In this document: positions 32,480 through 44,416 of the stretch, piece after piece | Layout: each line of letters starts with the position of its first letter | Numbering within the stretch: the first letter of the stretch is position 1 | Notes under the pieces: model-generated | Told to the model about the DNA's origin: nothing | Database searches by the model: none | The model's input: only the letters and a program-made list of their open reading frames with translations | Program-made: the position numbers and the translations under genes | DNA from: Hetaerina americana | Taxonomy: Eukaryota > Arthropoda > Insecta > Odonata > Calopterygidae | Direction: 5' to 3' | NCBI GenBank assembly: GCA_022747635.1 | Contig: JAKTNV010000009.1 | Span: forward strand, 3,246,564-3,310,563 | DNA length: 64,000 nt

Positions 32480-33790
32480 CAATGTATTTTTTCCTCGATT
32501 TATTTTACTTACTTTTGAGACACATAATTTCTTTCTTCATTTCCTCGAAACTTCCGTGTGAATTACTCCTGACTAAAACATTTTCCTGCCGAATATTTGC
32601 GGCCCTCAACGCCCCACACTCCCTGCCTCTCCATATTCCCTCCACCCACTCCTTCTGCCCTATTCGGGATTCCCCGACAGCTTCCTCTCTTCACCTAAAC
32701 ATTCAAAATTTCGCTGTCTTATATACATTACTGACTGAGTTGCGATGTGGTGGAACTTTTCCAATATAACATAGAAGAAAACTCAATTGCAGTTTTCAAG
32801 TTAATTAACATTTATTTTCGATTAGTTTCGACGTACTAAATTATTTTCCAGTCTAGAACAAAGACCAACGACCAACTTTCCTAAGTGGGAAAATGCAATT
32901 GAGATCTCGTCAATGCTTTTCTTCAACGTCTGCCTCTGCGTCCAACTAATTCCCTCCATTCCTCGCCACACACAAACACATCTGAAAAACCTGCAGTCCA
33001 CGCTCCTGCCGTGAAGACCAGGTCTCTCATCCATGTGAATGCGTCCCACCAGAAAGTTTTACTTTACCGGTATGGTTGTTTCTCAGAGGACTACGACATT
33101 AGTAGACATATTAGCATTGAGAAGCAGAGACCTGGTCGAAGAACCTTGGGCATAATGCCTTTGCCACTTCCGGGATCCCACGCCGGGACTACTATGCGGG
33201 CGGTGACGAGGGACAGGGGTAGGGAATCCAGTGAGGGAGCCCTTGTGCCCCGACGCCGTCACGTACGACGTATAACGATGTAACGTAACACGCCCGCCCT
33301 CGCACGCTCTTCGCGGGAGATCACAAGGACCAGGTGTTAATGGCTGACGATGGAGGAGTATTGCAAGTGGCTGTGTTCATACTACGGTGGAGTAAATGAG
33401 GAGGAAGGGATAGAGAAGGGAAGAGAAAAAGGGACAGGCAAAGAGAGAGAGAGGGATGATTCCCGGGAGGAGATGAGTGGGGAATAGCGGGAATGGAAGA
33501 AGACAAGAAAAGTTGTGGGAGATGGGGAGTAGTTGGAGGGCAGGAGGAGGTCGATAACGCGAGCCAAGGAAGGAGGGAAAGGACCGAGGGAGTGACACTT
33601 GGGGGAGGGAGGGAGAGATGGAGGGGGAAGGGGGTGTGAAGGGGGGGTAAGGAATAGGGGGAGGGAAATGGAGGGTTTTTTGGGGATTCTCAGAAGAGGT
33701 TTCTCCTCCCTCCCTCCCCCCCTTCCACCCTCTCTCCCTCCAACCCACACCACCACCTTCTTTCTACTCCTCATCTCGCTTCATCATTTT
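32480..33790. other. Unassigned DNA with a G-rich/C-rich mirror pair
   Basis: 33410-33690 is a long purine tract on the plus strand and 33700-33765 is C/T-rich (CCTCCCTCCCTCCCCCCCTT), so the two can pair imperfectly. Frames of 123 and 130 codons on the minus strand come from this composition. Confidence 0.4.
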
Positions 33791-33794
33791 GCTT

Positions 33795-34680
33795 AGCTTT
33801 GAAATTTTGGAACAAAGGAAGAGGCGAACAGGACATAAAACATGAAACAGAGGGTTCAGTGCTAACTACGGCCAATCAACCTAAGTATTCAGGGGTAGTT
33901 CTAACACCACGCCTTTCATGGGGAGCACATATCAGGGCAATATGAAGATTCACTTTAAAGAAACTCGCCTTCATTAAACGGGAGTATTGGGAATGTAATC
34001 AGAAAGTTGAAGAGAGGTGTTATTTTGGTCTAGTTTTACTATATTTGGAATATGCCGCGAGTATTTGGGATCCTTGGGAGAAATTTCGGCAAAAAGAATT
34101 AGATAAGGTCCAGTGACAATCCGCCAGATTCGTTAAAAATTGTTACAATAAGAAGGCAAGAATCACAGGCCATTAAGGAGAATTAGGCTGGGAGCCACTT
34201 AAAGAGATGCGAATACTTTAAGAAAGGTTCAGAACAAACAAGTTTAACAATGAACCTAAACGAATTATTATGGTCCCACACTACTTTAGTAGATCAGGCC
34301 ACAAAGATATGTTAAGGGAGATAGTCTCCAGTACAGATAGATACAACTACTCATTATTTCCCCGGACAATCAGGAATCATAATAGTAAAAACCAAAATCA
34401 ATATATTAATATTAAAGACATTTAATTTACAATTCAGGACAAGATTAAACGTTGCGTAGACAAAGGTATGTTTGTAGGTGCATGTGTACACTATTTGATG
34501 GTATATGTATTTACATTCGTGTAAGTAATAAAAGTTTTTGCATCAGTATATCATTTTCTGTGCGTAGATTGGCATGAATATAAGGGTTTCGCATGTGGTT
34601 TTATTCTCTTTTACGGGTGGTGACCTAACACTCGCAAGGGCGTGTGGCGGGGGGTGCTATTTAGATGGAGATCATTTCTT
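33795..34680 (+). mobile_element. CR1/L2-like LINE family B, C-terminus and 3' tail
   Basis: Encodes, with stops, YSGVVLTPRLSWGAHIRAI (33880), KLAFIKRE, FGLVLLYLEYAASIWDPWEK (34025-34080), SARFVKNCYNKKA (34125), GWEPLKEM, VPHYFSRSGHKDMLREIVSS (34270-34330), TDRYNYSLFPRTIRNHNSK. The 3' tail begins near 34560. Its CCACACGCCC core is inverted relative to all other copies (34631-34656). About 890 bp; inactive. Confidence 0.85.
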
Positions 34681-35804
34681 TTTGTTTTTCGTTTTTTTCT
34701 TCCCGCCACCAGGTCCACTATTGCTAAAATCTGCTAACTCCTGAAAAATGCAGTGACTTGCACAGGAGAGAATGGCGTCGTTCGTATTAACCGCGATCGC
34801 GGTCCAAGAAAATGATTTTTACACTCTCAAATGTCCGCATTTGAATGCACATTTAGCGGTTGGCTCCATTAAAATATAACCGTCGCGGAATCTCTCACAG
34901 GGCTTTGAAAATGGGAAATAACAACTAAGTACTTTTTATTAATTTCCCAAAAACATATTTGAAAATATATTCTCAATTAAATTGACCAGAAATATCCACT
35001 GGAATACACGCGTTGGAAAAAGAAAGGTTCCGCCGTCGTGGTTTCAGTTTTCTACACCGAGTCACAACAACTGGACCTCACCGCCGGCCCTCGGCTCTTG
35101 AAGATGCCTCTCGGGGATCGGTTAGATGACAGTCACTCTGACTAAGACAATGCACGAAGAGTCAATTACCTCGGCAGGTACTTCCAGGAGACCACATATT
35201 CCGTCAGTTTTATGGAGGACGAATGATTGATTAATTCACGATTAGTGTTCATGAATGATGCCGCCATTGAGGAATGACTGATTTTTCCTCCTTGACCAAT
35301 ACGGTGAGATTTCAAGATATTCAAATAGCAGAGTGTAGTTACCATGCGGAATAACTAATCGCGCAGATAAAGCATCCGATTATTTATTTGTTAATAATCG
35401 GATGGAGAAGGGGAAGGGTGTGCTTGCAATCACAATTGCGTTCTCAATGATTCGAGTTCAATAAGAAAAATGAAGAGTGGTACCGAAACTGTGCGAGGCC
35501 CATCATCATCGCGTCATCGGTGTCCCAAGGTTTGGATTTCCTTCAAAGGACAAGGATAAAGTAATGGTTAGGCTGAGCTGCGTAGTACTTCAGCACTCGC
35601 TACTTCGACAATTGCATTCTATAGGCTTCCTTCACCCTTTCTGTAGCATTGGCAACTTGAGATGATCTGGAAATGGAGAGGAAAATAAGAGACCAGAATG
35701 CTTGTAATCGAAATCCCCCACTAGTCGGCTGGACATAATAAGTATTAACCTACAAGGTAGCGACTGCGCATGGTTATACGATTATATTTATACAATTTTT
35801 GTTG
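34681..35804. other. Unassigned DNA with a perfect hairpin
   Basis: A 12-bp perfect stem CATCCGATTATT/AATAATCGGATG (35373-35384 and 35393-35404) with an 8-nt loop. No element or gene is recognised. Confidence 0.45.
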
Positions 35805-35935
35805 CAGGTTCCCCTTTCCCCATCCATTTGAAAAACACTAACCCCCTCATCCCTTACCCTTTCCTACTGGTGCTTCACCTCCTGCCACACACCTTTTTGG
35901 TGGCTCGCAGGGTATTGATGTAGATGTAGAGGAAG
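35805..35935 (+). mobile_element. LINE 3' tail (family C)
   Basis: CACCTCCTGCCACACACCTT, TTTGGTGGCTCGCAGGGTAT, TGATGTAGATGTAGAGG. It resembles the tail at 49625-49705 more than the A or B tails and has no coding part. Confidence 0.55.
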
Positions 35936-35944
35936 GCGGAAGCC

Positions 35945-36620
35945 ACGGAGTCAATCAATGGGCTGGCGCAATCTATTGCATCAATTTACGCCCGGTCGAG
36001 GATGTCGGTTTAAAATCGAAACGACACCAGTCATTCGCCAGTCTCCGATGAACGCACGTCGACAGTTTACGTCTCTCGGAAGTGTTTTGGGCCAACACGG
36101 TCAAAGTAGTAGGGACGTAAGGAGAAGAATTGCGGGAGCCAAAGTGACTTACTGTCACAAGGAGAAGGAGGGAGTTGATGATAGGGTCTTTGAAAAAGGA
36201 TGTTAAGAAATGGCATGTGAAAACTTTGAAATGGAAGGTAGTTATGCACGGCGCGGAAACGTGGTCACTGAAGCAGGATGATATAAGTAGATTGGAGGCT
36301 TTTGAAATGTGAGGGTGGAGAAGGATGGAGAAGGTGACGTGGACCGAAAGGAAAACAAATGAAGACTTTCTGGGCATAGTTTGGGAGGAGAGGGGTTTGT
36401 TGGGAGAAATCCTATGGAGGCAGGATTGGCATGGCAAACGATGACAAGACGAGGAAAGGGAAGGAATAGGATAGGGATGTTGGGCGGGATGAAGGGAGGG
36501 AGGAAGTACTCAGAGATGAAGAGCAACTTGTAGAATGGAATGTGGGGTTGTGTTTTGTTAGGAAAAGTTTTTGTGTCCATTCAAATCCTACCTTAATCGG
36601 TAGATTAACAATGAAAAAAT
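35945..36620 (+). mobile_element. RTE-like LINE, ORF C-terminus and 3' end (copy 1)
   Basis: Encodes FTSLGSVLGQHGQSSRDVRR RIAGAKV (36065-36150), then, after frameshifts, KWHVKTLKWKVVMHGAETWS (36205-36265), LKQDDISRLEAFEMWGWRRM EKVTWTERKTNEDFLGIVWE (36270-36390), ERGLLGEILWRQ. This YLGS...GAETWTL...LEAFEMWCWRRM series is the standard post-RT region of RTE/BovB-like ORFs. It ends CAAATCCTACCTTAATCGGT AGATTAACAATG, matching the end of the copy at 46790. 5'-truncated, with frameshifts. Confidence 0.85.
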
Positions 36621-37629
36621 AAAATACTCTTTACATTTTATGGAGACAATTTTTCACGACTTTTAAAAATATGAATACTTAGCCGTCTCTTTGTTTCATG
36701 GTCATCGTCTACAGCGGCCCCTAGTTATTTTGCTCATTGGTCACCTTCTCTTTGTGTGGATGCGTAGACGCGATCAATGTGGATTGCTTACACTGTATTT
36801 TCATAGATCTTGCTGAATATCTTGATAGTGGTCCATTTCAGGAGCAATAATCTCACGTGCAACAAGTGCTTCAATGGGGTTTGAAAGTTTTGTAAGGAGA
36901 AGATAACTTTTTATGCAGGAGATAAAACAAACCCAAAATGGATATAATGTCAATTACACACTTCCGACGATTTCCTGCATGCGCAAATTTTGTGCGCAAA
37001 GACGAAGGAGTAATATTTGAACGGGTTTATCATCAAAACGAAAAAAACTGTTACCTCTGCGAAATTCATGTTTTGATTTAATGGAATCGCGACGTTTACT
37101 TTTGCAAAGACACCGAGAGCGGTCGGTGCCCCTCCCTTTTCCGTCCAGCTGCTGCCCACGATCGCCCCCTACGCTCTAATCCCCGATCGCACAGCCGGGG
37201 ATCCAAGGCTGACGGACGGCAATTCAGGCAGAGCATCATTTCGGTCCAGGAAGCGTCTGCACCCAGCAGAAGCGGCGAATGAATGCACGGCACGCGATTG
37301 GGGACGCCAAGAGGCGGACTTCGAGAATGTTTATTTGTCAGTTATAAAACAATCCGTCATCGATAAACATGATTGTAAAACACTTGATTCCGAGTTAATC
37401 TTTTTTTTTCCTTTCATGCATAAGGTCAAAAGGTGGATAAAATATAAAATGTCTACATGGTCCACTCTAAAAGTAGTGCGCCTTCTCTGGGAAAATAGAT
37501 TTATTGATTTACGTACTTGTACATATGCTTGAAATTCTTCACAATACTCTCCCATCTGCATCAATAATACATTTGCAGAGACGTATATGCTACGCCTCTG
37601 GAAGATACCCTACAACTCCAATGCCGTTG
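36621..37629. other. Unassigned DNA
   Basis: 37090-37300 is CpG-containing and GC-rich. No promoter element or frame can be defended. Confidence 0.4.
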
Positions 37630-37960
37630 TCAGGAACGTTGTAAGATGATTTCGGATGCTTTCCATGGTCTCCCAATGCTCTTCTTCCAGCTCTCTCGGG
37701 GATACAGAAGAAAGTCACGCGGAGCCAAGTCGGTTATCCGGGCCAGGAAGTTGGTAGCGATGATGGACTTGTGGCCGGGGGTATTGTCACGGTGGAGCTC
37801 GACCGCGTCTTTACCTCGATACAAAGTGGAAAAACACGCTCACGTGGAGGCAAGTCTTTCTGCTCATGTTGCTCGGAAAAAAATGGTGACCAGCTGCGCT
37901 GGAAGGGCAGTCCGCCCCCAATCACATTTCCCGACCGATGTTACCGCGCTGCCATGGATA
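37630..37960 (-). mobile_element. Mariner-like transposase relic (second and third catalytic regions)
   Basis: Minus strand: RGKDAVELHRDNTPGHKSII (37818-37760, the HDN second-Asp region), ATNFLARITDLAPRDFLLYP (37755-37700, third Asp region), then ELEEEHWETMES-like and GRPWKASEIILQRS. The spacing between the two Asp residues is shorter than 34, so a small deletion has occurred. No TIRs seen. Confidence 0.7.
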
Positions 37961-38159
37961 GTCCCATCGCAATAAAATCATGCGTATTACTTCCATAATA
38001 TACCATGTAGGTGTGCGGAACACAGAAAGAGAGAATATAAAAATTTCTAGGACCTCAAAATACGGATTTATCAGGAGGTAGCAGGTTAGAAATGTTTTTT
38101 AAGTTGAAAATAAATGACTTTCTTTTGAATGAAATATATTACATAATATGAGTGTAAAT

Positions 38160-38690
38160 ATTGAAAGAAATGAAGTAGTAGGGCAGTTGGGCTGTTTTTA
38201 AGTGGCCCAAGTTCTTCAAATTTGGCCGAGAGACTCTGGAGGACGGGTCCCGCGGCCCGCCGACGTCAAGAATCGACGACAACGTCCAACGTGTGCGTGA
38301 AGTGCTGAATTCAGACTGTCTGATAAATGTTCGCAAGATCCCAGTTCGTATTATTGGCACTGATGGGACAATGACAGTGCACATACCATCATATCACTGA
38401 AAATGTGGCGATGCGGAATATCTTAACTCGTCCTCTCGAAGGTCTTTAGACGGACGACCATGACAGCAGAATCGAGTGTATGCTTGAAATGCCCTTCGGC
38501 AACTCGTAATCGCGACGATTCCCCAACCCCCTTCCAGTCCCGACATGGCACCACCAGACTATTCCCCATAAAAGTGAAATCCTCCTTCAAAGGACCCTAA
38601 GTCAAGCCGTCAAAGAAGCTTGCGCGCGTGCCCTTAAGGATCTTCCGCCCACCAGGGAGCCTTCGAGTCGTGGGAAAGCCACTAAATAAT
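38160..38690 (+). mobile_element. Mariner deletion derivative, subfamily X, copy 2
   Basis: Encodes KFFKFGRETLEDGSRGPPTS (38212), DDNVQRVREVLNSDCLINVR (38278-38335), IGTDGTMTVHI. It then has the linker equivalents (AACTCGTCCTCTCGAAGGTC) and at once ATCGCGACGATTCCCCAACC, coding IPQPPSSPDMAPPDYSP (38518-38570), KVKSSFKGP, KEACARALKD-like to 38640. The first and second Asp regions are removed at the same place as in copies 1 and 3. Stops are present. Confidence 0.8.
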
Positions 38691-39635
38691 GAAGTTTCGA
38701 ACATGGAAGGTGATCAGGATGGATTTGGTAGAGGAAATCAGCAAAATGCAGAGATAGTGGAGGGGATATTGAGAGTTGGAGTTCGAAGGCCTTGATTGAG
38801 AGTTGGAGCGGGTTAGAGGAAGGAAGAGAAGAGACAATGCGGATGTCATGGAGGCGACGAGTGCGAAGGAATGAAGGGGGGGATAAATGTAGGGTCAAAC
38901 AAGAGGACGAGGCGAGACTTGGTCCATAATAGTCGTCGGGGGCACTTAAAAACGTATCTTGAGGGTGAGATTACCCGCGAAGGAATTTCGGTGCGGAAGG
39001 GGTGCGAGATGCCCGAAATGGAACATCCATCATCAGCACTTGGCTCGAGTCTTAGGGCTCTTCCAGCAGCAGGTGACGACCCCTGGCACCCGCCTCCGAC
39101 CAATCCAACGCTTCCCCGATCAACAATCCCCCAGATCGCCAGCATCCCTCCAAATCCCTCTCCGCAAAGCCTTCCCTCCCGCACCAACGGCCGCGTGGAT
39201 TCCAAAGGGCAAGCCGGGCGAGGAAGAGGGGGAGGAGGGGAGGAATCTGGAAGGAGGGGAGGGAGCGGAATGAGAGCAGCGGGCGGAGGAGGAGAAGAGA
39301 GCGAAAGGCTGGGAATGCGTGAGATATGCGATAGGGGGGGGAGGGACGGAAAATAAATTAGAGGCGGGGAGGGGAGTGAAGAATGGGGTAAGGGTGGACG
39401 GCGAGGGAATTGTGGGTGGAAATAAGGATCAAGAGGCCAGGTAAAGGGGAGGAGGCATGAGTAGGGAAGAGGAATGGCAGGCGAGTGGGTGGGGAGGCTC
39501 AACTGGGGGCAGAAGATGGAGGGGGGAGGGAGGGAAGGAATGGGGCAGACAGGGTTCGAGAAAAAGTTGACCTATTGCTCAGTGCCATGTGCTGTCGCCG
39601 GCGTATCTTAAATTATTTATTTTATTCTTAAGAAT
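38691..39635. repeat. Purine-biased low-complexity region
   Basis: 39210-39540 plus strand is almost entirely G/A. A 218-codon minus-strand frame and a 161-codon plus-strand frame overlap here, both low complexity. The segment 38960-39200 is more balanced but shows no domain. Confidence 0.45.
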
Positions 39636-39639
39636 GTTC

Positions 39640-40180
39640 ATTAGAAAATTACTGGGTAAATGTGATAATAAAGTCAAAAAGAAATGTTATCCTTCGCTGA
39701 TTAGGCCTCATTTATGGGAAATGCAGCTAGTATGAATGGCATCCTCACGAAGTTGGATTGATTGCCGAATTGGATCTTGTGCGGCGTAGGGGAGCTGGAT
39801 TTGTAAATCGTTTTTATGATAAACTTTGCAGGGCATCCAAAATATTAGAGCAGCTAGGCTGGGAATCACTAAATGGAGCGAAGGTTTAAATTATAGATTC
39901 AATCCCTAGCATTAATTGGAAGGATATCTCTTTAGCAGTGATGATGTTGAAAATGAATTGTTACCTCCCATCGTACTACGGTATGAGAGATCATGTCAAT
40001 AAATTTGAAAGATTTACTGTAGAAAAGGTAAGATTTAAGATGCCATTTTTCCACGAACGATAAGGGATCAGAATAACATCGTCTGACCACGGTAGGGTCA
40101 TATTCGGGTCAAAATTAGTCTGGCGTGTATACACCCCCTGCCACACACCCTAGCGGTGACTTGGAGGGTACTAAAATATG
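39640..40180 (+). mobile_element. LINE family A 3' end (540 bp, best colinear copy)
   Basis: Reads GATTAGGCCTCATTTATGGG, CCTCACGAAGTTGGATTGAT (HEVGLIAELD in the minus copy at 17700), CTAGGCTGGGAATCACTAAA, TACTACGGTATGAGAGATCA TGTCAATAAA, TTCCACGAACGATAAGGGAT, GTATACACCCCCTGCCACAC ACCCTAGCGGTGACTTGGAGG. Frames are broken throughout. Confidence 0.85.
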
Positions 40181-42160
40181 TATTAAAAATACCTAAAATA
40201 ATTCGTCAAACGTAGCCACTTCATCTCATTTACAGCACATAGGAAAACAGCAACATATTTTGACGAGACCGCAGCAGTTTACTAAGAGAATTCTCTGATT
40301 AAACATGTTTCCCACTCCTGAAAGAGAAACCTGGCACATCCGCCCCGTATGTGACCTCTGTGGCCTCAACCGTGATAAGCGGCCCGTGCGAGTGTGCTCG
40401 GTTGGTCCAGAGAGATGGAAACGGGAGAAAAGCAGGAAGGAGGGGTAGGAAAGGCAAGGGGGTGAGGGAGGAAGGGGTGGGAGGTCAACGATGATGAGAT
40501 GACAACGAAGAAGTATGGAGGAGAGCGGTAAAATGGGAGGCGGGAGGAAAAGCGACAAAAGATATGGGGAAATAGTCAACGGAAGAAGAAATTTGCACAG
40601 CGCTGGAGTAAACGAAGTGGAGGGGGATGGTCAATGACATGTAGGAGAGAGGGGAAGCTAATTAAGACCGAAAGCAAATTCCAACCATTTCGATTGTGGC
40701 GAAATTGAGAGCTCCACCCAACCATCAAATGATTATCGAGCACAGTCGCATCGGGAGCAGAGTAAGAATGGTGAAGGGGTGAGGGTAAGAATTTAAAGAG
40801 GAAATTGCGAGAAAGAGGAAAAAAACATTGATTGCCACTGGCTCGAGAGATCCGGATGAGATTAAAGCATGGCGTCGGTTGTTCCACGGTGGAAGAGAAG
40901 AAGAAGAAAGAGCGCGGCGTTTCAATAAGAGGCACAATTCCGTCGGATTTCTCATTCTTCAAGGAAATAGCGCCGAATACCCCACCCCCTCCATTCGTAG
41001 TGCAGTAATATTTTAGCATTTCTTCGAGAAACGGGGAAAATGAAAAAAATCATCTGTCACCTCCAATAATAAATGATAAAAGCTGCGTGCAGACTCGTCA
41101 CTTGGGCGCCTAAATCACTCAATTTAGGGAGGATGCCATCTTTAAGAGTGCCCAAACTCGTTAGGCAGCGAGAGGGCGAGAATTCAGGCACCTTATTTCG
41201 ACCCCCTGATTTAGGACTAAATACGTCATTCCAGTATTGCGATCCCATAATTCCAAGTGCTACAAGCGAGATAACTAGCAGAAGAATAATCCCCAATCGC
41301 GGGAGTTTTATATAATTTACTCACAATAAAATTGGTTATTTCTCCGAGAGAGTACAATTTTATTAGTTGAAAAAACGGAGGTCTTCATAAGCGCGAGGTG
41401 GGAAAAGGCAGATCTTTCTTGAGGCAAGGGAAGTTTGGTGACTTCCGCATGAGTGTAGTTTAATTCTTGCAATAACTTTATTTCATCAAATTATTGGATA
41501 CAGATATTTGAAACGTAAAGGTAAGAACATGTTTCTTTATTTGGTACTTTTCCGAATATGAAATTTTCTTTAAAGTTTTGGTTAAGACAATCGTCTTCGT
41601 CGTCGTGTTTGTATCCACTCCTCGTTTGTGTGCTTGTTGAATCTTATTTTGGTAAATGAGCATTACGGAATATAATTTTCGAGCGTAATGCCGTAAGCAT
41701 TGGGTAATTTCCTGAGTAAGAATGGGCATAAATATAAACGAACTACACACGATACATCTTAAAACAATTACTGAAAAGGAATAATGATAGACAAATTACC
41801 CTGGAGTGAAATACCATAAAAAAGAGAACATTTTTGAAATTGTCGAAATGTAATTCTATCTGACCCAATAAAAACAAATAAATAACGGATAGTCTGATAA
41901 GAGAAAATGAGTACGAAACTAGTATTAAAAATCGCACAATGTTTGTACGAGCAAATCTCAAACATCAACATATTTACATCTGGTCATCGTGCGTTTATTT
42001 CTTATTTTGTCCACATGTCACCGTCAAACGAATGACCAAATACGCTGTTCCGCCACGCCAAAACACAACAGGGACATTAATCAATACAATGGAAAAGAAA
42101 TATTTAAAACAGCGAATCGGATTTCCTCCTGAGCAGTAAATTCGTCTCTCTACAGGAAAA
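40181..42160. other. Long unassigned stretch
   Basis: No gene, repeat family or structured site recognised. Frames up to 147 codons on the minus strand (40576-41019) have no domain. Confidence 0.4.
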
Positions 42161-42164
42161 CGCT

Positions 42165-42345
42165 GGGAGCGTGGCATTGCAGCGGGCAGAGGGATGGAGT
42201 GCTTACCGGGAGGGCCATGCTTCGATTCCCGCGACGCCACCACGCACCCTCAGCCCTTCACCCAAGCTGTGCGATTTCACAGGTGGCATGATTAAACGCA
42301 AACTATGAAACTATTCCTTGAGTTGATTACTGCACTTATTGGGAA
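42165..42345 (+). mobile_element. tRNA-SINE-like element, diverged relative of family V
   Basis: Head GGAGCGTGGCATTGCAGCGG, CATGCTTCGATTCCCGCG (B box), then CTTCACCCAAGCTGTGCGAT TT and GTTGATTACTGCACTTATTG, which match the family V body (ACCCAAGCTATTTGATTT) and 3' end (GTTGATTACTGTGTTTAT). The centre is deleted and the head differs from the other copies. It is not inside a (TA)n array. Confidence 0.6.
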
Positions 42346-43598
42346 TCTTGCTGATCCACACGATAAATGTTTATCAATAGACATTGTTGGTTAAAAAAGT
42401 AAGATTGATTGGATATGACGTCTACCAATGTGCAATTCCCAATTGCTCTTTTTGATACCGTATGAGTTCCCATAATTATTTTAAATTCACAGAGAACTCC
42501 CAAACTTAGCGACGTGCATTTATTAATATGAATTTGCATAGCGTAGGATATCAACTTTAGGATTTCCATCATGTGAACCCAGGGGAATAAGATAAACCCC
42601 CAGAGTAATGCACGCGTTCGATCATTCGGTGATTCTCTCATTGAAGCGGTGAAGTATACCAGAAGATTTTGAACATTTTTGAAGTAAGCACCACTGTTCT
42701 GTTGATCCGCATGTCTTAAAGGTTTGCCATTGCTCGTCACGCGGAAATCCGTTAAGATTTCTTCGGATGGTACGGAGGAGAGAGATTTTATTTTTTACGG
42801 CGGTGCGTCGGGGAAGCAGATTTTACGACACGTCCCTCCCACGCGCACCAACCGTGCTCACGGCGAGGACGACTCTACTCCTCCCTCGACTTCCACGAAC
42901 CGCAGGGGTTGGAGGGGATCTGAGGAGGAAAGAGGGGGGGCGGGAGGGGGGAGGAGAGAGCGTCCACTCTGGAGGAAGAGACAAAGAAAGAAGCCCCCGA
43001 GGCGAGGCGGGGGAGGGGGGGGTGAAGAGAGCATGGGGGGTAGGTGGATGGGGAGGGTGAATAAAATAAATAGAAGGGGGGATGGAGGGGGTGGAATAAA
43101 TGTGAAGGTCATGGGGTGGGGGTTTCGTGGCTGGGGTTGTGATGGGCGGGGGCAGGGTTTTGGGCCGAGGGAACAGGGCGGGGGCGGAGTAGGGGGGTGC
43201 TTGAAGAACGGAACGGAGGAAAAGTGATGGGAAGGAAGACGGAGGGAGGGAGAGATGGAGAATCGATTTCACGAGAGGGCTCCTCCGTATGCGGAACGCG
43301 ACTTCATCCGAGAAAGCCGAAGAATTGATTCGCTTGCGTTATTTTAGAGTGGGCGGAGTTGCGGAAATTAATCCAAAATGTGCTTGCGTGAGATAGCGGT
43401 CTTCATGCGTTCGTATGTAGGTCTCTCAAATAGTATTTGGGGATTAGGGCCCGTTTGGACCTGACGATTCCACCTAAAGCCAAGTTAAGTTGAGGTGACC
43501 TGACGTGCGGTTCTCCGGTACCCCCTCTACGAACTTCCGAACTCGGGCGCTCTAAAACTTCATGCCCTAGTAAAGTAAAATATGCCCAACTAAATACC
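42346..43598. other. Unassigned DNA, purine tract at 42900-43260
   Basis: The 42724-43227 plus frame (167 codons) and the opposite 149-codon frame are Gly/Arg-rich and Pro-rich artefacts of the G tract. Nothing else is recognised. Confidence 0.4.
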
Positions 43599-43599
43599 C

Positions 43600-43739
43600 T
43601 TAAAAAAAGCACAGCTTCAGGTGCGACATGCTGGAAATCCTTTTTTATTAAAGAGACACTTTCTTTTCAACATATTTATTTTTATTACAACCTAGATACC
43701 GTTACAGCGTAACATCTTCAGTTATGATTACAATATAAT
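43600..43739 (+). repeat. Unnamed interspersed repeat (family D), copy 2
   Basis: AAAGCACAGCTTCAGGTGCG ACATGCTGGAAATCC, TTAAAGAGACACTTTCTTTT CAAC, ACCGTTACAGCGTAACATCT TCAG. Shares its first half with 15230-15310 and its second half with the reverse strand of 47035-47160. It ends in (TA)n. Confidence 0.5.
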
Positions 43740-43871
<132 letters not shown>

Positions 43872-43982
43872 ATGTGCGCCTACTGTGGCCAAAGCCCGCT
43901 CCGCTGAGCGAAGAAAATTCAAATCTCCCGGCAGCGGAAAAGCTTCCCCTCCACCCGCGCTCCGATGCGAAAGGGGGAGAGT

Positions 43983-44129
43983 CAGTCACGTGGTCTCCCC
44001 TCCCCCGGAGTCCCCTCAGCGCTCGCCCATTGGCTACCGCCCGGGCATGTGAGCGATGCGTCACCCAGTCACGTGGTCTCCCCTCCCCCGGAGTCCCCTC
44101 AGCGCTCGCCCATTGGCTACCGCCCGGGC
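43983..44129 (+). promoter_or_regulatory. Duplicated 64-bp CACGTG/CCAAT upstream module
   Basis: Two identical 64-bp units (43983-44046 and 44066-44129), period 83 bp. Each contains CACGTG (E-box), a C-rich GC-box-like run, and CCATTGGCTACC (inverted CCAAT box). The second unit ends 9 bp before the TATA box. Duplicated enhancers of this kind are common in LTR U3 regions. Confidence 0.7.
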
Positions 44130-44138
44130 CAGGGCAGG

Positions 44139-44146
44139 TATATAAG
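44139..44146 (+). promoter_or_regulatory. TATA box
   Basis: TATATAAG in a GC-rich setting, just downstream of the duplicated module. A start of transcription would be expected near 44168-44175, in CCTAAAATCACTAAC. Confidence 0.65.
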
Positions 44147-44416
44147 GAGGGGCCTGAGACTCAGCCGCCTAAAATCACTAACACTGGAAAGGTACACGTT
44201 CGTCATTTACACATTCGATCGCCATTTATTTCCCTGTGCAAACTGCACATACACTAACGCTGAAGGGGTGGACGTTGTCACACCGAAGCAGCGCTTAAAA
44301 TGAGGGCAAAATGCCCAGTCATTAGAGGATCTGATCTGGTCAGCCGCCTAAAAACGGCAAGGCAAGTCGTGTGAACAGACAGAACGGGGTGGGAGTCCCA
44401 AGGGAGACAGAGCGCA

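Noticed and set aside
38846..39502. 218-codon minus-strand frame overlapping a 161-codon plus-strand frame
   Set aside because: Both come from a G/A tract. Amino-acid composition follows the bases and no motif is seen.
42724..43272. 167- and 149-codon frames on opposite strands
   Set aside because: Gly/Arg-rich and Pro-rich products of a G-rich tract, with no conserved feature.
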